64,000 nucleotides of DNA from Siccirubricoccus deserti (GTDB taxonomy: Bacteria; Pseudomonadota; Alphaproteobacteria; Acetobacterales; Acetobacteraceae), in the NCBI RefSeq assembly GCF_014283215.1, contig NZ_JACOMF010000020.1, forward strand, positions 27,761 through 91,760, read 5' to 3'. A model generated the notes under the pieces. The model did no database searches and was not told where the DNA came from. It was given only the letters and a program-made list of their open reading frames with translations. A program made the translations under genes and the position numbers. This document shows, piece by piece, positions 28,082 to 36,930 of the stretch. Position 1 is the stretch's first letter; the number at the start of each line of letters is the position of its first letter.

Positions 28082-29007
28082 CGCGACGCGCGCGCCGGCC
28101 AGGTTGCCAGCAGCAGGCTTCCCCCCATCAGGCCGAAGCCCAACACATGCACCACCGAAACCGCCTCCCCCAGCAGCACCACCGCCGTCGTCGCCGCGCT
28201 GGCCGGCAGGAAGGCGGTGAACAACCCGGCCACCCCCGCCGGCACCCGCCGCAGCCCGGCATACCAGAGCAGCAAGCATATTACGCTGGCGGTCAGGCTG
28301 TGGAACACCAGCAATCCGGCCAACCTCGGCTCGGCCAGCGCCACCGCGGCGCCGAGGCCGGGCAGCGCGCAGGGCAGCAGCACCAGGGCGCTGAAGGCCT
28401 GCATCCAGAAGCTGGCGGTGATCACCGGCATCTGGCCGGCCAAGCGCTTCGCCAGCAGCACATAGGCTGCCTCGCCCAGCACGCCGCAGAACACCAGCGC
28501 ATTGCCGAGCGGGCTTCCGCCAGCACCGCCATCCAGCCGGGCGAGGGTGATTGCCGCCATGCCGCCCGCCGCCAGCGCCGTCGCCAGCCATTGCCGCGGC
28601 GCCAGCCGTTCCCGCAGCCAGACGGCGCTGCCGAGTGCCACCACCGCCGGCAGGGTGGCCAGCACCAGTCCGCCCTCCAGCGCCGTGGTCAGCCGCAGCC
28701 CCGCCAGCAGCCCGGCATTGTAGATCGCGGTGCCGAACACCGCCTGCAGCGCCAGGTTTCGCAGCGCCGCCCGCCCCGGCCGAACCCGGCCCTCCAAAGC
28801 GCGGGCCAGCGGCCACAGCACCAGGCAGGCCAGGATGCAGCGCAGGCAGGCGATGAGCGGGATCGGCAGCGCCTCGGCCAGCAGCTTGGCGACCCCGACA
28901 TTGGCGCCGACCAGCGCCATCGACGTGGCCAGTTGCAGATAGGCGAGCGACAGGCGGCTGATCCTCCCACCGCTGCATACGGCCTGATGGCCTGCCGGTG
29001 GAACCAC
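28078..29007 (-). CDS. EamA/DMT-family transporter
   Basis: About 300-residue inner-membrane transporter with ten hydrophobic helices in two EamA repeats. First repeat: LATSMALVGANVGVAKLLAEA through LAAGGMAAITLARLDG. Second repeat: ALVFCGVLGEAAYVLLAKRL to the final GFGLMGGSLLLATW. The family exports amino acids, metabolites or drugs; substrate unknown. The start is uncertain: GTG 29007 is given, an ATG at 28920 would clip helix 1, and the ATG at 29145 would add an arginine-rich non-family leader. GGGAGG lies near 28968 without a standard in-frame start after it. It is coupled to the nuclease-ATPase gene by GTGA. Confidence 0.8.
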   Translation of the reverse strand: MVPPAGHQAVCSGGRISRLSLAYLQLATSMALVGANVGVAKLLAEALPIPLIACLRCILACLVLWPLARALEGRVRPGRAALRNLALQAVFGTAIYNAGLLAGLRLTTALEGGLVLATLPAVVALGSAVWLRERLAPRQWLATALAAGGMAAITLARLDGGAGGSPLGNALVFCGVLGEAAYVLLAKRLAGQMPVITASFWMQAFSALVLLPCALPGLGAAVALAEPRLAGLLVFHSLTASVICLLLWYAGLRRVPAGVAGLFTAFLPASAATTAVVLLGEAVSVVHVLGFGLMGGSLLLATWPARASR

Positions 29008-29147
29008 TGGTTGCGCGAAGCGTCCCGCCGATCGGCAGGGCCGGCGCTTGCGCCCGGTCGCCCTCTGCCGCTTTCCTGACCGCCGCCGCTGCCGCGACCT
29101 TGGCCCGATTGGCGCACCGCTCGCTGGCCTAGCCCGCCACGGCACGG

Positions 29148-29709
29148 GTGCTGAGATACATCCCCCAGGCCGATCCGACCGTCCGAGACCCGGTCTTCAC
29201 CACCGCCTGCGTCACCCGCCACCACGCGCTGATGGTCTGCGCCCAGCTCTTCGGCCTCGACAGCCAGCTTCGCCCGCAGCCGCAGATGGTCGAGACCCAT
29301 GAGGCCGATGGTCTCACCTGTACTTTCGCCTGCTTGATGGCCTGGTGTTCCACGATGGCGAGCCAATGCGTGGCCGCGATTGCATCGCCTTTATCCGCCG
29401 CTGGACGCAGCGCGACGCCCCCGGTCGGATGCTGCTGGCGCGCACCGCGGAGATGCCCGCGCCGGACGACCGCAGCTTCACCATCCGGCTGAATCGGCGC
29501 TTCGGGCCGATGCTGGACGCGCTGCGGGAAAGCGGGTTCGCCGCGCCTGGCCTTCGGAGCAGGCGATCGCCGCCGGCATCCGGCGCGTGGTGTTCGAGGA
29601 AGCGCCCTATCTGCCGATCCGGCAGTATTTCCATTCCTTCGCCTATCGCCACGGCATCGCCGAGCCGATCTCGGCGGTCTTCGTCATCTGGGAGGTGAAG
29701 CGGGCGTGA
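29148..29709 (+). pseudogene. Family 5 ABC solute-binding protein remnant (large deletion, frameshifts)
   Basis: Three frames in order match an oligopeptide-type binding protein. Frame 1 (GTG 29148): LRYIPQADPTVRDPVFTTA with LFGLDSQLRPQPQMVE. Frame 2 (about 29335): LVFHDGEPMRGRDCIAFIRR then PDDRSFTIRLNRRFGPML. Frame 3 (about 29560): AAGIRRVVFEEAPYLPIRQY ending FVIWEVKRA, like the extreme C-terminus of this family. Roughly 300 residues between the second and third blocks are missing and there is no signal peptide, so the gene is dead. Such proteins usually feed dipeptide/opine ABC importers; no permease genes remain nearby. Confidence 0.75.
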
Positions 29710-29769
29710 ACCGTGGCGGGGCAACGGGCGGGGCGCTAGTCTCCGCGCCCCTCACGCCCGGAGTCGCCC

Positions 29770-30729
29770 TTGCCCGCCCCTGTCAGACTTGGCATCATCG
29801 GCTTTGGCATCATGGGCGAGCGGCTGCTGCGGGCGGCGCTCGCCCATGCGGCGGAGTTCGTCACCCCGGTCGGCGTCTGGGACCCGGCCGAGGCCGAGGA
29901 GCGGCTTGCCGCCGTCGCGCCCGCGGTGCCGATGCTGGCCTCCGCTACGGCGGTGATCGAAGCCTGCGAGTGCCTTTACGTCGCCGCCCCGCCGGCGGCG
30001 CATGTGCCGCTGGCCGAGGCGGCACTTGCCGCCGGCCGCGCGGTGTTCCTGGAGAAGCCGCTGGCGACCGAGCTTGCCGCCGCGCGCGGCTTCGTCGCCG
30101 GGGCCGAGGCTTCCGGCGCCCGTGCCGCAGTGAATTTCCCCATGGCCTCCTCCCCCGCCGTGGCGCAGCTCGCCGCCTGGCGGCAGGGGCTGGTGCCGGA
30201 GGCGCTGGCCATAGAGGTCGGCTTCGCCACTTGGCCGCGCGGCTGGCAGCAGGGTGCCGCGGGCTGGCTGGCGCGCCGGGCGGAAGGCGGGTTCACCCGC
30301 GAGGTGGTCTCGCATTTTCTGTTTCTCACCCGCCGCCAGCTCGGCCCGCTGGCCTTGCAGGAGGCCATGGTCCGGTTTCCGCCTGGCGATGGCGCGGAGA
30401 CCGCCATCGAGGCCCGGCTGACCGCCGGCGGCGTGCCCGTGACGCTCCGCGGCGGCGTCGGCACCACGCCGAAGGATGACCACAATACCTGGACCCTGAA
30501 CGACACAATCCGACTGCGCGACTGGTCCTTCGCCGAGCGGCGCGGCGCCGATGGCGGCTGGGCCGAGGCGCCGGACGCCATGCCGAATGAGCGCATGCGG
30601 CCGATGGTGCTGCGCCAGCAGCTCGCCGGCGTAGCCGCCATGACCCGCGGCGCGTCTCACCCGCTGGCGACGCTGCGGGAGGCGCTGGAGGTGCAGGAGA
30701 TCGTCGAAGCGATCCTCGCCAGCGGCTGA
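29770..30729 (+). CDS. Gfo/Idh/MocA-family oxidoreductase
   Basis: 319-residue NAD(P)-dependent dehydrogenase. N-terminal Rossmann fold with GIIGFGIMGERLL (residues 8-20), the diagnostic EKPLATELAAARGF near residue 98, then a C-terminal alpha/beta domain with FTREVVSHFLF, where the histidine sits near the usual catalytic position. Substrates of this family are sugars, inositols or imines; nothing here tells which. It follows the dead binding-protein gene by 60 bases and may have formed a unit with it. The end is 94 bases from the thioesterase start. Confidence 0.85.
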   Translation: MPAPVRLGIIGFGIMGERLLRAALAHAAEFVTPVGVWDPAEAEERLAAVAPAVPMLASATAVIEACECLYVAAPPAAHVPLAEAALAAGRAVFLEKPLATELAAARGFVAGAEASGARAAVNFPMASSPAVAQLAAWRQGLVPEALAIEVGFATWPRGWQQGAAGWLARRAEGGFTREVVSHFLFLTRRQLGPLALQEAMVRFPPGDGAETAIEARLTAGGVPVTLRGGVGTTPKDDHNTWTLNDTIRLRDWSFAERRGADGGWAEAPDAMPNERMRPMVLRQQLAGVAAMTRGASHPLATLREALEVQEIVEAILASG

Positions 30730-30823
30730 TCCCCGGCGCACCGCATGCCGCGTCCTCCATGGTGGCGGCGCGGCCACGCGGGGGAAGGCCAAACACTTAT
30801 CGGACAATGGAGACCACCACCAC

Positions 30824-31267
30824 ATGCCGCATGCCATCCATCCGGAGGCGGTGCCGGAAGGCTTCGTGCCGGCCACCCATGGCGGGCCCTATGCGAAGGG
30901 CCTCGGTCCCTTCTGGGTGAAGCGGGGAGACCAGCGGGTCAGCGTCGGCCTGCGGCTGCAGCACACGCATTGCAATTCGGCCGGCGGGGCGCATGGCGGC
31001 TTCGTCGCCACCCTGGCCGACCTCGGCCTGATCCATGCGGCGTCGGTGATGCGGGAGCGGGACGGGCTGCCGCGCCACCACCTGACCACCGTGACGCTGA
31101 CCGTGGACTACGTCGCTCCGGCGAAGGAGGGGTGCTGGCTTGAGGTCGAGGCGGAGGTCTCCCGCCTCGGCCGCAACCTCTGCTTCACCGAGGGCGCGGT
31201 GCTGGCCGATGGCAGGCGCGTGGCCCGGGTCAGTGCGGTGATCGCAGTGCTGGGGCCGCGGGCCTGA
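30824..31267 (+). CDS. PaaI-like hotdog thioesterase
   Basis: 147-residue single hotdog-fold protein. The central helix motif NSAGGAHGGFVATLADLGL carries the HGG(x)...D pattern used by PaaI/YdiI acyl-CoA thioesterases, and TTVTLTVDYVAPAKEG is the typical following strand. Likely hydrolyses an aryl- or acyl-CoA; substrate unknown. Its TGA (31265-31267) abuts the reverse-strand stop of the amidohydrolase with no spacer (TGATCA), an extremely tight convergent junction. Confidence 0.88.
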   Translation: MPHAIHPEAVPEGFVPATHGGPYAKGLGPFWVKRGDQRVSVGLRLQHTHCNSAGGAHGGFVATLADLGLIHAASVMRERDGLPRHHLTTVTLTVDYVAPAKEGCWLEVEAEVSRLGRNLCFTEGAVLADGRRVARVSAVIAVLGPRA

Positions 31268-32548
31268 TCATCCGGCGTTCGCCGCCCGCTCCATCGCCCC
31301 GGCGAGAGTGATGACTCCGGCGGTGAAATCCGCTTCCTCCATCGACTCCCGCGGGTTGTGGCTGCCATGGGCGTTGCGCACCATGACCATGGCAGCTGGA
31401 ATGCCGGAGAGCGCGAACATCGCGGTGTCATGCCCGACGGTCGGCAGGCGCAGGGAGCCCAGGCCATGCGCTGCCGCACTCGCCTCGATCATCCCCATCA
31501 GCGCCTCATCGACGGCGACCGGCGGGGTGCCGACCTCGGTTCCGAGCTCGAAGCGCACGCCGCGGCGCTGCTCGATCTCCCGCACCGAGCGTTCCAGCAG
31601 CGCCCGCGCCTCGGTCAAGGTCGCCTCCACCGTCGCCCCGAAATTGAAGCTGAAGCGAACCTCGCCGGGCACCTTGGTCATGGCATGCTGCGCCGGATCG
31701 GTCGCCACCTTGCCCACGGTATAGACGAAATTATCGTCGCCCTGCGCCACCCGCCCGGCCCAGAATGCGTCGAAGGCCAGCACCAGCTCCGACAATGCCA
31801 CCACCGCATCCCGGCGATGCGCACGCGGCACCGCGGAGGCATGGCCGTATTCGCCGAAGCAGCGCGCCTCCGGGAAGCGGACGTTGCCGCGCAGGCCGGT
31901 GGCGACGCCAATGGGGATCCCCTGCCCTTCCAGCAGCGGCCCCTGCTCGATATGCAACTCGAAGAAGGCAGCAAGGTCACGCGGTCCGAACACCGGCCGG
32001 CTCTGCCGCGCGGCATCGGCGAAGCCGAGCCCGGCGAGGTGCTGCGCCAGGGTCTGGCCGCTGTCGAAGCGCACCAGCCCGCCGATTTCCGCCATGGTGG
32101 AGCGGCCAAGCATCAGCCGGCTGCCGATGTAGGCGGTGCCGAACCAGGGGCTTTCCTCGCCCCGCAGAATGATGGCGCGCAGCGAGCGGCGTGGGCGCGC
32201 GCCTGAGTCCCGCACCGCAACCAGCACCGCCAGCGCCGCGACCACCCCGGCGAGCCCGTCGAAGTTGCCGCCCTGCGGAACGGAATCGAGGTGCGAGCCG
32301 GCAGCGATGGCCGGCAGTTCCGGCTGCTGCCCCGGCAGCAGGACATGCATGTTGCCGAAGGCGTCGGTTTCCAGCGCGAGCCCCTTGGCGCGGATGAAGG
32401 CCGCGACCTGTTCCGCCGCAACCTGCTCGCCTGCGCCAAAGGCGGCCCGGGTGATCCCCTCGCCCTCGCGGGTCAGTTCGCCGATCGCCCGCATCAATGC
32501 CCACGCCTCGGCCGCGGCCGCGCGCACGGCCTGTTCGCTGCTGTCCAC
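31268..32548 (-). CDS. M20-family Zn-dependent amidase (N-carbamoyl-L-amino acid hydrolase / allantoate amidohydrolase type)
   Basis: 426-residue cytoplasmic hydrolase of carbamoyl or ureido nitrogen compounds. Metal-site motifs: GSHLDSVPQGGNFDG (His and Asp), RGEESPWFGT (Glu-Glu), FFELHIEQGPLLE (His) and the final AHGSHNPRESM (His). A dimerisation domain lies between. The GTG at 32548 is preferred: AAGGGGGACAGG precedes it, and the longer frame adds 44 unlike residues. Several subfamilies share these motifs, so allantoate, ureidoglycolate and carbamoyl-beta-alanine are all possible substrates. A pyrimidine-ring monooxygenase-like gene lies far away (60.5 kb), not linked. Confidence 0.87.
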   Translation of the reverse strand: MDSSEQAVRAAAAEAWALMRAIGELTREGEGITRAAFGAGEQVAAEQVAAFIRAKGLALETDAFGNMHVLLPGQQPELPAIAAGSHLDSVPQGGNFDGLAGVVAALAVLVAVRDSGARPRRSLRAIILRGEESPWFGTAYIGSRLMLGRSTMAEIGGLVRFDSGQTLAQHLAGLGFADAARQSRPVFGPRDLAAFFELHIEQGPLLEGQGIPIGVATGLRGNVRFPEARCFGEYGHASAVPRAHRRDAVVALSELVLAFDAFWAGRVAQGDDNFVYTVGKVATDPAQHAMTKVPGEVRFSFNFGATVEATLTEARALLERSVREIEQRRGVRFELGTEVGTPPVAVDEALMGMIEASAAAHGLGSLRLPTVGHDTAMFALSGIPAAMVMVRNAHGSHNPRESMEEADFTAGVITLAGAMERAANAG

Positions 32549-32694
32549 CCTGTCCCCCTTGTCGCACCATACAAACAGCGGCTGATCGTGACCAACCAAC
32601 CGCCCCCCTCGATCGCCGGGCGGATCGCCCCGCGAACCTCGGCTGCGCACCCCTTCGGGCGCCCGGCATGAATGGAACATTCATGCCGCCGGTA

Positions 32695-33861
32695 CTACTC
32701 GGCCTCGCCGGCCTTGCGATATGGCGAGAGCGTCGCCAACGCCGCCATTTCGTGGCGCATCGCCGGCCGCTCCCGCGCCAGGAAATCGCCGACCGCGCGG
32801 CGCAGCCCGGGATGCTCGATCCAATGCGCGGAATAGGTTGCGGAGGGCAGATAGCCGCGCTGAATCTTGTGCTCGCCCTGCGCCCCGGCCTCAACCCGCG
32901 GCAGCCTGTGCTCAATGGCGAAGTCGATGGCGCGGTAGTAGCAGAGCTCGAAATGCAGAAAGGGCACATCGACCAGGGCGCCCCAATTGCGGCCGAACAG
33001 CGCTTCCCGCCCCAGCAGGTTCAGCGCGCCGGCCACCGGCTCGCCATCCTGCTCGGCCACCATCAGCACCACACGGTCCCCGAGCGCCTCCGCCATCAGC
33101 GGCCAGAAGCGCGCGGTCAGATAGGCGCTGCGGCCCCATTTCCTGTCGGTGGTGGCGCGGTAGAAGCGGTGGAAGGCCTTCCAGTGCCGTTCGGTAATCT
33201 CCTGCCCGCGCAGGGTCTTCAGCACGAAGCCGGCCGCGGCGGCGTCGCGCCGCTCCCGCTTGATCGCCTTGCGCTTGCGGCTGTTCAGCGCGCCGAGGAA
33301 GTCGTCGAAGCTGGCATAGCCCTGGTTCTGCCAGTGGAATTGCGTGCCAAGGCGCTGCAGCCAGCCAGCCTCGCCCAGCGCCTCCCACTCCGCCGCCTGG
33401 CAGAATGTGACATGGACTGAGGAAAGGCCAAGCTCGCCGCAGGCCTGCACCAGCCCCTGGCCGAGCGCCGCCGGGCCGATGCCCGACCCCGGCCGCAGCA
33501 GCAGCCTTGGCCCGGGCACCGGGCTGAAGGGGGCGCAGACCTGCAGCTTCGGATAGTAGCTGCCGCCGGCCCGCTCGAAGGCATCGGCCCAGCCGTAGTC
33601 GAAGACATATTCGCCCTGGCTATGGCTTTTCGCATAGCAGGGGGCGCAGGCCACCAGCTGCCCGGCAGCATCGCGCAGCGCGGCGTGCTGCGGCAGCCAG
33701 CCAGTGCGGTCGATGGCGCTGCCGCTCAACTCCAGCGCCAGCAGGAAGGCATGGCTGACAAAGGGGTTGTCGGTCCCGGCGCAGGCATCCCATTCGGCCG
33801 CCGGAATATCGGCGATGCGCGGATGCAGCGAGAGCGTGAGGGCAGGCGCGGTGTCGGGCAT
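32695..33861 (-). CDS. GNAT-fold protein, peptidogalycan biosynthesis (DUF482/COG3146) family
   Basis: 388-residue cytoplasmic protein. Family features: EWDACAGTDNPFVSHAFLLAL near the N-terminus, VFDYGWADAFERAGGSYYPK, LNSRKRKAIKRERRDA, and a C-terminal FYRATTDRKWG / FELCYYRAIDFAIEH GNAT-like half. The family resembles FemAB-type aminoacyl transferases and is annotated as peptidogalycan biosynthesis, but the biochemistry is not established. The start at 33861 (MPDTAPALTL) is chosen because the upstream in-frame extension is Trp/Arg/Cys-rich and not family-like; the ribosome-binding site is weak. Monocistronic. Confidence 0.82.
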   Translation of the reverse strand: MPDTAPALTLSLHPRIADIPAAEWDACAGTDNPFVSHAFLLALELSGSAIDRTGWLPQHAALRDAAGQLVACAPCYAKSHSQGEYVFDYGWADAFERAGGSYYPKLQVCAPFSPVPGPRLLLRPGSGIGPAALGQGLVQACGELGLSSVHVTFCQAAEWEALGEAGWLQRLGTQFHWQNQGYASFDDFLGALNSRKRKAIKRERRDAAAAGFVLKTLRGQEITERHWKAFHRFYRATTDRKWGRSAYLTARFWPLMAEALGDRVVLMVAEQDGEPVAGALNLLGREALFGRNWGALVDVPFLHFELCYYRAIDFAIEHRLPRVEAGAQGEHKIQRGYLPSATYSAHWIEHPGLRRAVGDFLARERPAMRHEMAALATLSPYRKAGEAE

Positions 33862-34134
33862 CAACGCCAGAATGTGCGGTGCAGCACCGGAAGGGCAAGG
33901 GCAATGGCTGAACCCTTGCCTGCGCCAAGGTTGCAGCCGCGACCAGGAGGGGAACACCAGCTCGCCGCGCCCGCCGGCCCTGCCTCGTTGGACGCCATGG
34001 GGCGTGTGGTCCAGGGAAGGGATCCGGACCCTCCCCGCTGAGAATGTCCCGGGTGGGAAGCCTGGGCCAGGGCAGCTTCAGCCGTGCCATCCAGCGAAAC
34101 GCTCCGGCCTTGGTTCGGGCGAGTCCCTCGTCCA

Positions 34135-34154
34135 CCCGGGCGTCGACGCCCGGG
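34135..34154. terminator. 20-bp perfect palindrome after the Bug-protein gene
   Basis: CCCGGGCGTC joined to its exact complement GACGCCCGGG with no loop bases, 11 bases beyond the stop of the minus-strand Bug gene. Most likely a terminator stem; a protein-binding palindrome is the alternative. Confidence 0.5.
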
Positions 34155-34165
34155 ACGCGCTTGCC

Positions 34166-35173
34166 CTATGGCTGGACCCGGATTCCGGTGCGCTCGACGA
34201 TCTTCTTCATCTCCGCCAGTTCCCGCACCATGAAGGCGCGGGCCTCGGCCAGACCGTTGGCGCCCTGCACCGGATCGTGGCCGGCGAAGATCATCCGCTC
34301 TCGGATGACCGGATCATGCAGAGCCGTGACCAGCGCCCGGTTCAGCGCCTCGGCCGGCCGTGGCGGGATGTTGGCGGGGCCGATCAGCAGGAAGAAGCCG
34401 CTGTTCTCGAAGCCGGACACGCCAAGCTCCCCCAGGGTCGGGATATCCGGGAAGGTCGGGAAGCGCCGGGTGCCAACCATGGCAACGCCGCGTACCTTGC
34501 CTTCCCGCATCAGCGGGGTGGCGCTGGCGAGGGCGGCGACGCCGAACTGCGCCTCCCCGGTCATGATCGCCTGCACCATCTGCGCGCCGCTGCGATAGGG
34601 CACATGGACGAAGCGCGTCCCCAACGCCTGGGCCAGCATCTCGGCCCGCATGTGCAGCACGCCGCCGAAGCCGGAGGAGGCGTAGGTCAGCTTCTCCGGC
34701 GGTGCTTCCCGCATGGCGGTCAGCACCTGGTGGGGGTTGGGGCCGGCGAAGCTCGGCGTCACCACCAGCACGCCAGGCGGGGTGCTGATCACGCCGAGCT
34801 GGGTGAAATCCGCCACCGGATCGTAGCGCGTGCCGCCGATGGTGGTCGCGGGCGCGGCGGCGGCGGCGCCGGTTTCGGTCACCATGATGGTGTAGCCATC
34901 GGCCGGCTGGCGCTTCAGCCATTCGGTTGCGATGGTGCCCGCGGCACCGGGCTTGTTGTCGACCACGATCCGCGCTTCCGGCCCCAGCGCCGTGGCCATG
35001 CGGTCAGCGAGCATCCGTGCGGCGATGTCCGTGCTGCCACCGGGGCCGTAGCCGGTGATCATGGTAATCGGGCGGTCCGGCACCCAGGCGCTGCCCTGGG
35101 CGACGGCCAGCCGGGGCAAGGCAGGAATGGCGAAGGCAGCGGATGCGGAACGCAGGATGTCGCGGCGGCGCAT
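34166..35173 (-). CDS. Tripartite tricarboxylate transporter substrate-binding protein (Bug/TctC)
   Basis: 335-residue periplasmic binding protein. A twin-arginine-like signal (RRRDILRSASAAFAIPAL, cleavage after AVA near residue 25) precedes the mature domain. Bug family marks: ITMITGYGPGGSTDIAARML, VVDNKPGAAGTIATEWL, and GVPYRS-like HVPYRSGAQMVQAIMTG. Bug proteins bind carboxylates or other small acids, and orphan copies without TctAB are typical of Acetobacteraceae and Burkholderiales. No transporter genes are adjacent. ATG 35173 is chosen because the signal peptide begins there; upstream in-frame residues are not signal-like. Confidence 0.88.
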   Translation of the reverse strand: MRRRDILRSASAAFAIPALPRLAVAQGSAWVPDRPITMITGYGPGGSTDIAARMLADRMATALGPEARIVVDNKPGAAGTIATEWLKRQPADGYTIMVTETGAAAAAPATTIGGTRYDPVADFTQLGVISTPPGVLVVTPSFAGPNPHQVLTAMREAPPEKLTYASSGFGGVLHMRAEMLAQALGTRFVHVPYRSGAQMVQAIMTGEAQFGVAALASATPLMREGKVRGVAMVGTRRFPTFPDIPTLGELGVSGFENSGFFLLIGPANIPPRPAEALNRALVTALHDPVIRERMIFAGHDPVQGANGLAEARAFMVRELAEMKKIVERTGIRVQP

Positions 35174-35324
35174 GGTGCGGAGTCTCCCGGGTGTTTCTTG
35201 ACGCCCAGGAAAGCATCCGTGACGCGTCCACGGAAGGCGCTTTCCAATGGCGACCGCATCGGCCTTCTGGCGCGCGACCAAGCGCGCGCCGACAGGTCCC
35301 GGGCGGCTGGGGCCGAGGCCGAGG

Positions 35325-36164
35325 TCAGCAGCGGCGGATCAGCTCGGCCCAGCGGTCGAGGATCGGCAGGATCGTGTCCTCCTTCTCTGAGGGCAGCGAC
35401 ACCACAGTGCGCGACATCCCGAGGTCGCGGAACCGCTTGATCTCGTCGGGATCCTCCGGTGCCCCGAAGGTCGAGATCGGTACGCCCGCCGGATCCCGGC
35501 CAGCCTCGGCGGCCATCTGGCGGAAGCGTTCGAGCACCTCGTGCAGCGGCGCGCGGCCGGCGATCGGGATCCAGCCATTGCCGTAGCGCAGCGCCCGCCG
35601 CGCGCCCTGGGGGAAGGCGCCGCCGACGAGGATCGGCGGGTGCGGCTTCTGGACCGGCTTCGGCCAGGCCATGATGGGATCGAAATTAACGAACTCGCCG
35701 TGGTACTCGGCCTTGGACTTGGTCCAGATCTCCTTCATCGCCTCGATGCGCTCGCGCGTCAGCTTGGCGCGCGTCTCGAAGGCTGTCCCGTGGTTCTCCA
35801 TCTCATCCTGGTTCCAGCCGACGCCGATGCCGAACAGGAAGCGGCCGCCGGACAGCTGGTCGAGCGATGCGACCAGCTTGGCGGTTTGGATCGGGTCGCG
35901 CTGGTTGACCAGGCAGACGCCGGTGCCGAGCTTGAGCTTCGTCGTCGCCGCCGCTGCGGCAGTGAGGCTGACGAAGGGGTCCATGCAGTCGTAATAGCGC
36001 TTCGGCAGTTCACCGCCGCCCGGCCAGGGCGATTTGCGGGACACCGGGATATGCGAGTGCTCGGGCGCCCAGACCGATTCGAAGCCACGCTCCTCAAGCG
36101 CGCGGCCCAGTGCCGCTGGCGTCATGGAGTAATCGGTGAAGAACATGGATGCGCCGAAGTCCAT
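35325..36164 (-). CDS. LLM-class flavin-dependent oxidoreductase
   Basis: 279-residue luciferase-like TIM-barrel protein of the F420/FMN type. Seen: FESVWAPEHSHIP, LKLGTGVCLVNQRDPIQTAK, GGRFLFGIGVGWNQDEMENHG and KPHPPILVGGAFPQGARRAL, the standard LLM sequence course. Many alphaproteobacteria carry such genes annotated TIGR03619-like; cofactor (FMN or F420) and substrate cannot be told. Stop at 35325; the 150 bp to the Bug gene contains no gene. Divergent from yjbQ across about 190 bp. Confidence 0.87.
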   Translation of the reverse strand: MDFGASMFFTDYSMTPAALGRALEERGFESVWAPEHSHIPVSRKSPWPGGGELPKRYYDCMDPFVSLTAAAAATTKLKLGTGVCLVNQRDPIQTAKLVASLDQLSGGRFLFGIGVGWNQDEMENHGTAFETRAKLTRERIEAMKEIWTKSKAEYHGEFVNFDPIMAWPKPVQKPHPPILVGGAFPQGARRALRYGNGWIPIAGRAPLHEVLERFRQMAAEAGRDPAGVPISTFGAPEDPDEIKRFRDLGMSRTVVSLPSEKEDTILPILDRWAELIRRC

Positions 36165-36357
36165 GGCCGTTCCTCGTCATGCTGTTGTTGCGCAAAGCCT
36201 ACAGCAGCCATGCATCGTTGGGAAACCCGTGCCGTGCACCGAGACCGGGTTTCCTCGGAGGGTTGAGAGCCTCCGCGCCGGGCATGATCCGCAACCGCTT
36301 GCCGAGGCAGGCCGCCAGAGTGCAAGCAAGCCGCCGTGCGCTTGAGGAGTATGGGGC

Positions 36358-36792
36358 ATGGAACAGCGGCTGCATCGCATCCAGGTCATGACACGCGGGC
36401 GCGGGCTGGTGGACGTCACCGATCAGCTGTGTCGCTGGCTGGGCTCGCAGGGCATCGCTACTGGCCTGCTGACCATCTGGTGCCGGCACACCTCGGCCTC
36501 CCTGCTGGTTCAGGAGAATGCCTCGCCGGACGTCCAGGCCGATCTGGAAGCCTTCCTATCACGTCTCGTGCCTGATGGCGGCAATGGCCGGTATCGGCAC
36601 GAGGATGAGGGGCCGGACGATATGCCGGCACATATCCGGGCGGCGCTGACGCAGACCCAGCTCTCGATCCCGGTCGAGGGTGCGCAGCCGGTGCTCGGGA
36701 CCTGGCAGGGCGTCTACCTCTATGAGCACCGGACCAGCCCGCATCGGCGGGAACTGGTGCTGCATCTCCTGGGCGAGGCAAGCCAGCGGTAG
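36358..36792 (+). CDS. YjbQ / UPF0047 family protein
   Basis: 144-residue single-domain protein, the normal length. The conserved set is complete: WCRHTSASLLVQENASPDV (His, Ser, Asn), RHEDEGPDDMPAHIRAAL (His/Asp/Glu cluster) and the C-terminal LGTWQGVYLYEHR. The family has been called secondary thiamine-phosphate synthase because it can substitute weakly for ThiE; the physiological role is not known. The ATG at 36358 follows GAGGAG-like purines about ten bases upstream (GAGGAGTATGGGGC). Single gene. Confidence 0.9.
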   Translation: MEQRLHRIQVMTRGRGLVDVTDQLCRWLGSQGIATGLLTIWCRHTSASLLVQENASPDVQADLEAFLSRLVPDGGNGRYRHEDEGPDDMPAHIRAALTQTQLSIPVEGAQPVLGTWQGVYLYEHRTSPHRRELVLHLLGEASQR

Positions 36793-36930
36793 GCTGGGGC
36801 GCTTGCCCGCGGCGTGCCCTTCGTCGCCTGCCCCGCTGGCGGGCCGTGCTTGCCGCGCCCGGCTTCCCGGGTGCACCGTCGGTCCAGGCACGGCGAAAGC
36901 GACAACCGAAGCACTCTGGAGGAAACCTCG

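Noticed and set aside
25934..28978. One 1014-codon minus-strand protein
   Set aside because: The frame runs out of phase through the EamA gene and past the real end of the nuclease-ATPase after a one-base shift; only 26380-28081 of it is protein-like.
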